Shown piece after piece: positions 7,841 to 15,144 of a DNA stretch of 35,362 nucleotides (within the stretch, counting starts at the first letter, position 1; each line of letters starts with the position of its first letter). The notes beneath the pieces are model-generated. The model did no database searches and had not been told where the DNA came from. It saw only the letters and a list, made by a program, of their open reading frames with translations. The position numbers and the translations under genes are program-made. Source of the DNA: Flavobacterium psychrophilum (GTDB taxonomy: Bacteria > Bacteroidota > Bacteroidia > Flavobacteriales > Flavobacteriaceae). The stretch is from NCBI GenBank assembly GCA_945905915.1, contig CAMDQL010000012.1, positions 1 to 35,362 of the forward strand, read 5' to 3'.

Positions 7841-9184
7841 TTAAATCCCTAAATAATTACTTGGTGTAATTTGCATCAATTCGGCTCTAACTTCTTCGGA
7901 AACTTTTAAAGTTCCAATGAAATTATGAATCGCTTCTTTATTGATTACAGCATTTGTTCGGGTTAAGTCTTTCAAGGCTTCATATGGATTTGGATAACCT
8001 TCACGACGTAAAATCGTTTGAATTGCCTCGGCAACAACTGCCCAGTTTTTCTCTAAATCTTCTGCAATTTTATCTTCGTTTAATAGTAGTTTGTTCAATC
8101 CTTTTAAAGTCGCTTCAAATGCAATTAACGTGTGGCCCATTGGAACACCAATATTACGCAACACCGTACTATCCGTTAAATCGCGTTGCAATCTTGAAAG
8201 TGGTAATTTTGCAGAAAGATGTTCAAAAATAGCATTCGCAATTCCTAAATTTCCTTCCGAATTTTCAAAATCAATTGGATTTACTTTGTGTGGCATTGCC
8301 GAAGAACCAATTTCGCCTGCTTTTATTTTTTGTTTGAAATAATCCATTGAAACATAGGTCCAAATGTCTCTATCTAAGTCGATTAATATCGTATTGATTC
8401 GTTTTAAAGCATCAAAAAATGCAGCAAAATGATCGTAATGTTCAATTTGAGTCGTTGGAAACGAATGGTGTAATCCCAAACTATTTTCTACAAAATCAGT
8501 CCCGAATTTTTTCCAATCGGTACTAGGATAAGCTACTTTATGGGCATTGTAATTTCCAGTAGCACCTCCAAATTTAGCCGCAAAAGGAACATTGAACAAC
8601 AAACGCATTTGCTCTTCTAAACGCTCTACAAAAACTAAAATTTCTTTTCCTAAACGAGTAGGAGAGGCAGGTTGTCCGTGAGTTCTGGCTAATAGTGGAA
8701 TGTCTTTCCATTCCATAGCCAATTCTTTTAATTTTGCAATCACGCTTACTAATCCTGGTAAATATACATTTTCAAATGCTTCTTTGGTAGAAAGCGGAAT
8801 CGCTGTGTTATTGATGTCTTGGGAAGTCAATCCGAAATGGATGAATTCTTTAAAATCATTCAATCCTAATCCATCAAATTTTGACTTGATGAAATATTCC
8901 ACCGCTTTTACATCGTGATTCGTTGTTTTTTCGGAATTCTTGATCCAAAGTGCATCTTCGGTAGAAAAATTTTGGTAAATTGCTCGTAACGAAGGGTATA
9001 TTGTTTTGTCAATTTTAGCTAGTTGAGGTAAATCGGCATCGCGAAGCGCAATAAAATACTCAATTTCTACTAATACTCTATATTTTATTAAGGCTTCTTC
9101 TGAAAAATAAGGAGCTAATGAAACGGTTTTATTTCTATAACGACCATCAATTGGAGAAATAGCATTTAATTCTGTTAGTTGCAT
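7841..9184 (-). CDS. purB: Adenylosuccinate lyase
   Basis: PurB belongs to the fumarase/aspartase superfamily. It removes fumarate from SAICAR and from adenylosuccinate and so serves twice in purine synthesis. The 447 residues include THGQPASPTRLGKE with the general-acid His169 and the superfamily signature GSSAMPHKVN (about 293-302) with the catalytic serine. The latter continues into IDFENSEGN as in the long PurB subtype. The promoter box at 9211-9218 is directly followed upstream by a heptamer tandem repeat. The start is ATG; the N-terminus MQLTELNAISPIDGRY is canonical. Confidence 0.97.
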   Translation of the reverse strand: MQLTELNAISPIDGRYRNKTVSLAPYFSEEALIKYRVLVEIEYFIALRDADLPQLAKIDKTIYPSLRAIYQNFSTEDALWIKNSEKTTNHDVKAVEYFIKSKFDGLGLNDFKEFIHFGLTSQDINNTAIPLSTKEAFENVYLPGLVSVIAKLKELAMEWKDIPLLARTHGQPASPTRLGKEILVFVERLEEQMRLLFNVPFAAKFGGATGNYNAHKVAYPSTDWKKFGTDFVENSLGLHHSFPTTQIEHYDHFAAFFDALKRINTILIDLDRDIWTYVSMDYFKQKIKAGEIGSSAMPHKVNPIDFENSEGNLGIANAIFEHLSAKLPLSRLQRDLTDSTVLRNIGVPMGHTLIAFEATLKGLNKLLLNEDKIAEDLEKNWAVVAEAIQTILRREGYPNPYEALKDLTRTNAVINKEAIHNFIGTLKVSEEVRAELMQITPSNYLGI

Positions 9185-9210
9185 GTTGTTGTGTGTTGTT
9201 TAACAAAGTG

Positions 9211-9218
9211 CAAATATA
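9211..9218 (-). promoter_or_regulatory. Predicted -7 box for purB (TATATTTG)
   Basis: A consensus match 26 bases before the purB ATG. The region where a -33 element would lie is occupied by the AGAAGTT repeats. Confidence 0.6.
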
Positions 9219-9221
9219 ATA

Positions 9222-9256
9222 AGAAGTTAGAAGTTAGAAGTTAGAAGTTAGAAGTT
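9222..9256. repeat. Five tandem copies of the heptamer AGAAGTT
   Basis: Exact five-fold repeat beginning four bases upstream of the purB -7 box. A related but degenerate stretch (CTTCCTACTTCTAACTCCC) occurs at about 27346-27364. Confidence 0.9.
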
Positions 9257-9394
9257 TTTTGATTTGTATTCATTAATTCATCTTTCACTATTTTTATTCC
9301 TTCAACTGCCGATACTGGAAGTACTTTTAGCTTATTAGGTAAATTGTAACTTGAAGCAGTTTTTGGATCATTAAACAACAACAATTTTTTTCAT
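9237..9394 (-). pseudogene. Possible small ORF with a frame break (weak)
   Basis: On the minus strand an ATG at 9394 opens a frame that stops after seven codons (M-K-K-I-V-V-V). A +1 shift at the TTT preceding that stop joins a frame open for about 45 codons (beginning FNDPKTASSYNLPNKLK), which ends inside the heptamer repeat. The downstream frame has protein-like composition. I do not recognise a family. It may be a decayed gene, a TTG-started small protein, or chance. Confidence 0.25.
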
Positions 9395-9435
9395 TCTGGT
9401 ATTTTCTTTTTCTTTGTAGTAAATTTAAGAAAAAA

Positions 9436-10101
9436 ATGGATGCCAAAAAACAGAAGCTTTTACACTATTTAGAAGGTTTTATAACTGAAAACAGAAAAGA
9501 GGGTTTTTTACGAGTATTGCAAAATAGAACTAAACATTTCACGATTGCAATGGAAGATATATTTCAATTGCACAATACCAGTGCAGTGATGCGTAGTTGT
9601 GAGGTTTTTGGTATCCAAGAATTGAATGTGATTGAACAGAAATTTGGCAAACGAATTGATACCGAAATTGCAATGGGAGCTCAGAAGTGGGTTGATGTGT
9701 TTCGATACAATTCAGTTCAAAGTTGTATGGATGAGATGCGAGCAAAAGGGTATCAAATTATTGCGACTACTCCTCATGACGAATCTTGTTTATTGCATGA
9801 ATTTGATATTACTAAGCCTGCTGCTTTATTTTTTGGAACGGAACGCGATGGTTTATCTCAAGAAGTACTGGATCAGGCTGATGGATTTTTGAAAATTCCG
9901 ATGGTGGGTTATACCGAGAGTTTAAACATTTCGGTTTCGGCAGCCATCATTATTCAAGATATTACGACTCGATTGCGACAATCAGCAATTAATTGGCACT
10001 TAACCGAAGATGAAATTTTGGAAAAACGATTAGATTGGACTCGAAAAACAATAAAAGATATTGAATTTATTGAAAGAAAATACTTAGAAAACCAAGATTA
10101 G
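9436..10101 (+). CDS. TrmH-family (SpoU) RNA 2'-O-methyltransferase
   Basis: The SPOUT enzymes of this family methylate ribose 2'-OH groups of tRNA or rRNA with SAM. The 221 residues show the three family motifs in order: NTSAVMRSCEVFG, FFGTERDGLS and IPMVGYTESLNISVSAAI, the last forming the SAM-binding knot. The N- and C-terminal helical extensions and the overall length resemble tRNA Gm18 methyltransferase TrmH more than the rRNA enzyme RlmB, but substrate cannot be fixed from sequence. It is convergent with the next gene, with only eight bases between stops. The promoter is less clear (TTTCTTTG at about 9409). Confidence 0.9.
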   Translation: MDAKKQKLLHYLEGFITENRKEGFLRVLQNRTKHFTIAMEDIFQLHNTSAVMRSCEVFGIQELNVIEQKFGKRIDTEIAMGAQKWVDVFRYNSVQSCMDEMRAKGYQIIATTPHDESCLLHEFDITKPAALFFGTERDGLSQEVLDQADGFLKIPMVGYTESLNISVSAAIIIQDITTRLRQSAINWHLTEDEILEKRLDWTRKTIKDIEFIERKYLENQD

Positions 10102-10109
10102 CGGGGTGC

Positions 10110-10880
10110 TTATTTATTTTTTTTCAACACTTTATATTCTTCATAACACAAGCTAATTGCATCCATAATTTGAAGATCGTTAGCTGTTTGAATAAAATAT
10201 TCTGAATAGTTGCAATTTTGTAATATTAAAGGAATATCATCTTTATCAATTTCTAAAAGAGCAGCTAAAGTTTCGCGATCAAACTTGGTTGCTAAAAGAT
10301 TTCTAACCGTATCGTCTTTTTTCATTTCCTTAAGCTTTTTCATTTCTTTTGGACGTTTTCCAAAAGTATTGTATAAAAAATCAGCAGGATTAAAAATAGA
10401 ACCTAAAACTTTAGAAACTGCGCCAGGAGCTTTGTCACCTGCTTCATATCCGGCATTTAATCCAGAAATACTATAACGATATCCGTCATCAGCAACAGGA
10501 ATTAATTGGGTATCTACTTCAACATAACCCGTTAGTTGGTATTGTCTAATAACTACCTCATCCAGCACATATGCTTTTTCGGAAAGATAAATTTTAGTAG
10601 GGTTGTTTTTAATCCAGTCGTTAGTAACTTTCACCTTAACTGTTTCAAAACCGATGTAAGAAAAAAGAAGTGTATCATTAAGTTTTGTAGCAATTTCAAA
10701 AGTACCACTTCCTGAAGTTGCCGTTCCAGTAACTCTTGTAGCATTAATTACATTTACATTACCAATAGGTAATTTAGTTTCATTGTTAACGACAGTACCT
10801 TTAATGTTTACTATGGTATCTTTTTGTGCCCAACTTATATTAGCAACTAAAACAAATAAAAAAACTACAAAATATCTCAT
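10110..10880 (-). CDS. Secreted CarboxypepD_reg-like domain protein
   Basis: The 256-residue product has a signal peptide ending about residue 18 (ANISWA). It is followed by a carboxypeptidase-regulatory-like beta-sandwich: IKGTVVNNETKLPIGNVNV, then a YIGFETVKVKV strand pattern, about residues 25-105. This is the domain that opens many Bacteroidota TonB-dependent receptors, but no barrel follows here. The C-terminal part is helical and charged and not recognised. A periplasmic or outer-membrane-associated role is likely. The gene has its own box TATTTTTG at 10898-10905. Its neighbours are unrelated, so context adds little. Confidence 0.82.
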   Translation of the reverse strand: MRYFVVFLFVLVANISWAQKDTIVNIKGTVVNNETKLPIGNVNVINATRVTGTATSGSGTFEIATKLNDTLLFSYIGFETVKVKVTNDWIKNNPTKIYLSEKAYVLDEVVIRQYQLTGYVEVDTQLIPVADDGYRYSISGLNAGYEAGDKAPGAVSKVLGSIFNPADFLYNTFGKRPKEMKKLKEMKKDDTVRNLLATKFDRETLAALLEIDKDDIPLILQNCNYSEYFIQTANDLQIMDAISLCYEEYKVLKKNK

Positions 10881-10897
10881 TCTTTTTTATATTGATT

Positions 10898-10905
10898 CAA
10901 AAATA
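10898..10905 (-). promoter_or_regulatory. Predicted -7 box (TATTTTTG) for the CarboxypepD_reg-like gene
   Basis: A consensus match 17 bases upstream of the ATG, located in the short gap after the helicase stop. Confidence 0.55.
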
Positions 10906-10967
10906 CGAATCTAAAGAGGATATTTTGTAGTTTTCGGTAATTTTATAAGAAAATTAACGAAAAGCGA

Positions 10968-12875
10968 TTAGCTCTTTCTTGGTCTTCTTGGTCTTGGAGC
11001 ATCACCAGTACTTTCAGATCGTCTTGGTGCTCTATCAGAAAAACCGCCTTCTCTTCTTGGAGCAGTGCTACTTCTTTCCCCTCTAAAACCACCTTCTCTT
11101 CTTGGCGCTGAACTATTTCTATCGCTACGGAATCCGCCTTCTCTACTACCACTATCTCTTCTTGGAGCAGCACTACTTCTTTCTCGGTTAAAGCCACCTT
11201 CGCGTCTTCCGCCGCCAAATCCACCTCCAGAACTTCTTCCATTGTGATCGCGTCTTCCGCCACCATCGTTTTTAGAAATTTCAACATTGATTCTTCTTCC
11301 GTTCATGTCGTAACCGTTAAGAACAGACATTACTTTATCAGTATGTTCGCCATCAGTGTTAAAGAAAGAGAAACCTTCTTTTACGTCAACTTTGAATACG
11401 TCATCGCGACCTAAATCTAAAGTTTCTTTGATAAAATCTTTTAATTGCATCCAATCGAAATCATCACGAGTACCAATGTTAATGAAATATCGCACAGGAT
11501 CACCTGCTCTAATTTCTCTTGGTTCAGAACTTCTTTCACGGTCATTACTTCTTTCACCTGTGATATCACGTTTTGATTTGTAGTAATTGATGAATCTATT
11601 AAATTCAACCGAAACCATTTTCTTAATTAATTCTTCTTTAGATAAACCATCTAACACTTCATTAATTGCAGGTAAATAATTTTCAATTTCGTGATCAACT
11701 TCGGTATCTTTAATTTTATTAGCTAAGTGTAACAACTGAATTTCGCAAATTTCAATACCTGACGGAATTGTTTTTTCTTGGAATTTTTGTTGGATTATAC
11801 GCTCAATAGAGTGTATTTTTCTGATTTCACTTTTGGTAATAATTACAATTGAAGTTCCTAATTTTCCAGCTCTACCGGTTCTTCCAGAACGGTGATTGTA
11901 GGTTTCAATTTCATCTGGTAACTGGTAATTTACAACGTGCGTAATATTTACAACGTCAATTCCACGAGCTGCAACGTCTGTCGCAACAAGCATTTGTATT
12001 TGACGACCTCTAAACGATTTCATTACCCCATCACGTTGTGCTTGCGATAAATCTCCGTGTAAGGCTGCTGCGTTGTAACCATCTTCAATAAGTTTTTCTG
12101 CAACCGCTTGTGTGTCTCTTTTAGTTCTACAAAATACAACCGAGAAAATATCAGGGTTTGCATCCGCTAAACGTTTTAAAGCTTCATAACGGTCACGAGC
12201 ATTTACACAATAGTATTCGTGAGAAACTGTTGCTGATCCCGAGTTTTTGCTACCTACAGTAATTTCAACTGGAGAAGCCATGAATTTTTTTGCAATACGC
12301 GCTACTTCAGCAGGCATAGTTGCAGAGAATAACCAAGTGTTTTTCTCGTCTGGTGTGTCCGATAAAATGGAACAAATATCTTCGTAGAATCCCATATTTA
12401 ACATTTCATCTGCTTCATCTAAGATGCAAAAATCGATGTTTTTAATGTTTACAAAACCTCTGTTAATCATGTCTTGCATTCTACCTGGTGTAGCCACAAT
12501 AATTTGTGCACCACGTTTAACTTCTCTAGCTTGATCTGTAATGCTTGCACCACCATAAACAGCCACAGTATGTAACCCCTTTATGTACTTTGAGTATAAT
12601 TTAATCTCGTTGGTGATTTGTAAGCATAATTCGCGTGTTGGCGATAAAATTAATGCTTGTGTATTTCTATTTTCAGCATCAATTTTTTGAATTAGTGGAA
12701 AACCAAAAGCGGCCGTTTTCCCTGTTCCTGTTTGCGCTAGGGCAACTAAATCTGTGTTTTGTTCCAATAGTACTGGAATCGCTTTTTCTTGCACTTCTGA
12801 CGGATTCTCAAATCCTAGATCTTTAATCGCCAGCAGTAGCGACTCATTCAATCCTAATTGTTCAAATTTATTCAT
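10968..12875 (-). CDS. DEAD-box ATP-dependent RNA helicase with DbpA-like domain and RG-rich tail
   Basis: An RNA unwinding and remodelling enzyme, probably for ribosome assembly or cold-stress mRNA handling (CsdA/DeaD-like). Of 635 residues, about 1-360 form the two RecA lobes: AQTGTGKT at 47-54, PTRELCLQ, DEAD at 153-156, SAT at 184-186, and HRSGRTGRAG. Residues about 460-535 match a DbpA RNA-binding domain. Residues about 536-635 are a low-complexity Arg/Gly/Ser tail with EGGF units at about 559, 579, 594 and 609, spaced 20, 15 and 15 residues. The tail repeats make an alternative frame open as well (10943-11287), which I regard as a by-product. Confidence 0.94.
   Translation of the reverse strand: MNKFEQLGLNESLLLAIKDLGFENPSEVQEKAIPVLLEQNTDLVALAQTGTGKTAAFGFPLIQKIDAENRNTQALILSPTRELCLQITNEIKLYSKYIKGLHTVAVYGGASITDQAREVKRGAQIIVATPGRMQDMINRGFVNIKNIDFCILDEADEMLNMGFYEDICSILSDTPDEKNTWLFSATMPAEVARIAKKFMASPVEITVGSKNSGSATVSHEYYCVNARDRYEALKRLADANPDIFSVVFCRTKRDTQAVAEKLIEDGYNAAALHGDLSQAQRDGVMKSFRGRQIQMLVATDVAARGIDVVNITHVVNYQLPDEIETYNHRSGRTGRAGKLGTSIVIITKSEIRKIHSIERIIQQKFQEKTIPSGIEICEIQLLHLANKIKDTEVDHEIENYLPAINEVLDGLSKEELIKKMVSVEFNRFINYYKSKRDITGERSNDRERSSEPREIRAGDPVRYFINIGTRDDFDWMQLKDFIKETLDLGRDDVFKVDVKEGFSFFNTDGEHTDKVMSVLNGYDMNGRRINVEISKNDGGGRRDHNGRSSGGGFGGGRREGGFNRERSSAAPRRDSGSREGGFRSDRNSSAPRREGGFRGERSSTAPRREGGFSDRAPRRSESTGDAPRPRRPRKS
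11040..11201 (-). repeat. Degenerate in-gene repeats encoding the REGGF/SSAPRR tail
   Basis: DNA units around CCTTCTCTTCTTGG recur three to four times at 45-60 base spacing, in frame, within the helicase tail. Copy number could vary between strains. Confidence 0.75.
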
Positions 12876-12895
12876 ATATTATTTTAAATTGGGTG

Positions 12896-12903
12896 CAAAG
12901 GTA
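12896..12903 (-). promoter_or_regulatory. Predicted -7 box for the DEAD-box helicase (TACCTTTG)
   Basis: A consensus match 20 bases before the ATG and followed by CACCC, as at rplS and rdgB. Confidence 0.6.
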
Positions 12904-13012
12904 GGGTTAAAATACTATATAAACTAATTTGTTAGGTATTGATTTTCAGTTTGTTAAATATTTTTTAGATTTGTTTTTAAGACGAAAAACTTGAAATCAG
13001 CAGAATAGTGTC

Positions 13013-13588
13013 TTAGTGTTTTGATAAAAAAGCTATTAATTGGGCAACAGCAATCCCTCGATGACTAATGTGTGCTTTCTCTTCTAAAGTAAGTTCGGCA
13101 AAGGTTTTATCGTGTCCTTCGGCGATGAAAATTGGGTCATATCCAAAACCGTTTGTGCCTATTTTTTCATCAATTATTTTTCCATTAATAATACCTGTAA
13201 ATAGTTGTTGTGTGACATTTAAATTAAGACAAATAACTGTTTTGAAATTGGCATTTCGGTTGGTTTTACCTTTTAATTCCGATAAAAGCTTATCCATATT
13301 ATCATTTGCATCTTTTTGTTCGCCGGCATAGCGAGCAGAATAAACACCCGGTGCTCCATTCAAAACTTCCACTTCAAGACCAGTGTCATCTGCAAAGCAA
13401 TTATAACCATATTTCTCGGTAACATAATTGGCTTTCAGAATCGCATTTCCTTCAATAGTTTCAGCTGTTTCAGGAATGTCTTCGTTGCAACCTATATCTT
13501 CCAAACTAATAATCTTTATGGTATTTGGAATCAAGGCTTGAATTTCCTTTATTTTATTCTTGTTATTGGAAGCGAAAACGAGTTGCAT
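13013..13588 (-). CDS. rdgB: XTP/dITP diphosphatase (Ham1/RdgB)
   Basis: A house-cleaning nucleotidase that hydrolyses ITP, dITP and XTP to monophosphates so that deaminated purines stay out of DNA and RNA. The 191-residue length is typical. Signature segments are FASNNKNKIKEI (substrate and metal), FADDTGLEVEVLNGAPGVYSARYAG, and TNGFGYDPIF, with SHRGIA near the end. No ATG nearer the promoter gives a better N-terminus, so the leader is about 105 bases with two hairpins, which is unusual for this window. The helicase gene downstream has its own promoter. Confidence 0.96.
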   Translation of the reverse strand: MQLVFASNNKNKIKEIQALIPNTIKIISLEDIGCNEDIPETAETIEGNAILKANYVTEKYGYNCFADDTGLEVEVLNGAPGVYSARYAGEQKDANDNMDKLLSELKGKTNRNANFKTVICLNLNVTQQLFTGIINGKIIDEKIGTNGFGYDPIFIAEGHDKTFAELTLEEKAHISHRGIAVAQLIAFLSKH

Positions 13589-13624
13589 GCTTTTGAAATT
13601 TAAAAAAAATTAAATACGATATTA

Positions 13625-13700
13625 TATAAAATATAAAAGCCGATCTGGAGCGATCGACTTTTATGGTGAACGTGTAACCACATTGCTGTGCGTTCGGGTG
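13625..13700 (-). ncRNA. Candidate structured leader or small RNA upstream of rdgB
   Basis: Downstream of the promoter at 13701-13708, minus-strand RNA would form hairpin 1 (GAACG with CGTTC, about 13669-13696). It would then form a 13-base-pair hairpin 2 (13633-13664, loop GCUCCA), followed by a U-rich run like an intrinsic terminator. Hairpin 2 has a U-G pair only when read on the minus strand; on the plus strand it would be a C-A mismatch. It could be a terminated small RNA of about 70 bases or an attenuator of rdgB. Confidence 0.45.
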
Positions 13701-13708
13701 CAAATGTA
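13701..13708 (-). promoter_or_regulatory. Predicted promoter for the rdgB leader (TACATTTG, with -33 TTG)
   Basis: TACATTTG is preceded, after exactly 19 bases, by TTG (13728-13730). This is the clearest two-part Bacteroidota promoter in the window. Confidence 0.65.
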
Positions 13709-13802
13709 CGTTCAAATTATTAATATACAAGCAATCCCTAAAATTTATTTCACACTATTCTTTTTTCGTACCCAATTATTATTATAAAAACTTTTTTCTT
13801 TA

Positions 13803-13810
13803 TACTTTTG
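13803..13810 (+). promoter_or_regulatory. Predicted -7 box for the alpha-oxoamine synthase (TACTTTTG)
   Basis: A consensus match 27 bases before the ATG. Confidence 0.55.
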
Positions 13811-13837
13811 TCACGTTTTTAACACCTATTAAATATC

Positions 13838-15097
13838 ATGGTAAAAGATTTATTCGAAAGAATTCAAAACAATAAAGGTCCGTTAGGAAAATGGGCTTCT
13901 CAAGCAGAAGGATATTTTGTATTTCCAAAATTAGAAGGAGAATTAGGTCCAAGAATGCAATTTCAAGGAAAAAATATTTTGAATTGGAGTTTGAATGATT
14001 ATTTAGGCTTAGCCAATCATCCAGAAGTTAGAAAAGCAGATACTGAAGCAGCAATACAATATGGCGCCGCTTATCCTATGGGCGCTCGAATGATGAGTGG
14101 TCATACCAAGTTTCACGAACAATTAGAAAATGAATTAGCTGCTTTTGTAATGAAAGAATCAGCTTATTTGTTGAATTTTGGATACCAAGGAATTATGTCA
14201 ACTATCGACGCTTTGGTTACTAGAAATGATGTTATTGTTTATGACGTAGACGCTCACGCGTGTATTATTGACGGAGTTCGTTTGCACAGTGGAAAGCGTT
14301 TTACATACAAGCATAATGATATAGAAAGCATGGAAAAAAACTTGCAACGTGCTACAAAATTAGCTACTGAGCAAGGAGGAGGAATTCTATTTATCACCGA
14401 AGGTGTTTTTGGAATGCGTGGTCAACAAGGAAAGTTGAAAGAAGTAGTTGAAATGAAAAAGAAATACAATTTCCGTTTGTTAGTTGATGATGCACATGGT
14501 TTTGGAACTTTAGGTAAAACCGGAGCTGGAGCAGGCGAGGAGCAAGGTTGTCAAGATGGAATTGATGTTTATTTTTCAACTTTTGCAAAATCAATGGCAA
14601 ATATTGGTGCTTTTGTTGCAGCAGATAAAGAGATAATTGATTATTTGAAATATAACTTACGTTCGCAAATGTTTGCCAAAGCGTTACCAATGATTCAAAC
14701 CGTTGGCTCATTAAAACGTTTAGAATTATTGCGTAATTCATCTGAAATAAAAGATAAATTATGGGTAAATGTGAATGCTTTGCAAAACGGATTAAAAGAA
14801 AAAGGATTCAATATTGGCGATACTAATACCTGTATTACACCTGTATACCTTGAAGGTTCTATTCCTGAGGCAATGATAATGGTAAACGACTTGAGAGAAA
14901 ATTATGGAATTTTCTTATCTATTGTAGTATATCCTGTTATTCCAAAAGGAATTATTTTATTAAGAATGATTCCTACCGCTTCACATACAATTGACGATAT
15001 TAATGAAACACTTACTGCTTTTGAAGCAATTCGTGAAAAATTAATCAACGGAACATATGCTAAAATTGCAGAAGCAAGTGTTCAAAATGTAGAATAA
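13838..15097 (+). CDS. Alpha-oxoamine synthase family PLP enzyme (serine palmitoyltransferase-like)
   Basis: Enzymes of this family condense an amino acid with an acyl thioester, releasing CO2: glycine C-acetyltransferase, 8-amino-7-oxononanoate synthase, serine palmitoyltransferase and the cysteate acyltransferase of sulfonolipid synthesis. The 419-residue chain has SLNDYLGL, YPMGARMMSGHTKFHEQLE, DVDAH (His140), VDDAHGFGTLG (Asp217, His220) and STFAKSMAN with the PLP lysine at 251. No bio genes or threonine dehydrogenase lie beside it, so a lipid role (sphingoid or sulfonoid base) is more likely here, though this is inference. It is convergent with a GNAT-like gene through a shared terminator. 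Confidence 0.88.
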   Translation: MVKDLFERIQNNKGPLGKWASQAEGYFVFPKLEGELGPRMQFQGKNILNWSLNDYLGLANHPEVRKADTEAAIQYGAAYPMGARMMSGHTKFHEQLENELAAFVMKESAYLLNFGYQGIMSTIDALVTRNDVIVYDVDAHACIIDGVRLHSGKRFTYKHNDIESMEKNLQRATKLATEQGGGILFITEGVFGMRGQQGKLKEVVEMKKKYNFRLLVDDAHGFGTLGKTGAGAGEEQGCQDGIDVYFSTFAKSMANIGAFVAADKEIIDYLKYNLRSQMFAKALPMIQTVGSLKRLELLRNSSEIKDKLWVNVNALQNGLKEKGFNIGDTNTCITPVYLEGSIPEAMIMVNDLRENYGIFLSIVVYPVIPKGIILLRMIPTASHTIDDINETLTAFEAIREKLINGTYAKIAEASVQNVE

Positions 15098-15111
15098 AAA
15101 AATAATTTTAT

Positions 15112-15144
15112 AAAAAAAGGGATTCAATTGAATCCCTTTTTTTT
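15112..15144. terminator. Bidirectional terminator, overlapping the GNAT gene stop
   Basis: The perfect palindrome GGGATTCAATTGAATCCC is flanked by seven A and eight T residues. The stop codon of the minus-strand gene lies at its edge. Confidence 0.9.

Noticed and set aside
9222..9256. Heptamer array considered as a CRISPR array
   Set aside because: The units are seven bases, directly contiguous and without spacers.
11065..11247. Plus-strand Leu/Pro-rich ORF opposite the helicase tail
   Set aside because: Antisense shadow of the same repeats.
10943..11287. Acidic minus-strand ORF of 114 codons overlapping the helicase tail
   Set aside because: It is the alternative frame of the Arg/Gly repeat tail and owes its openness to the repeats; it has no promoter and no recognisable domain.
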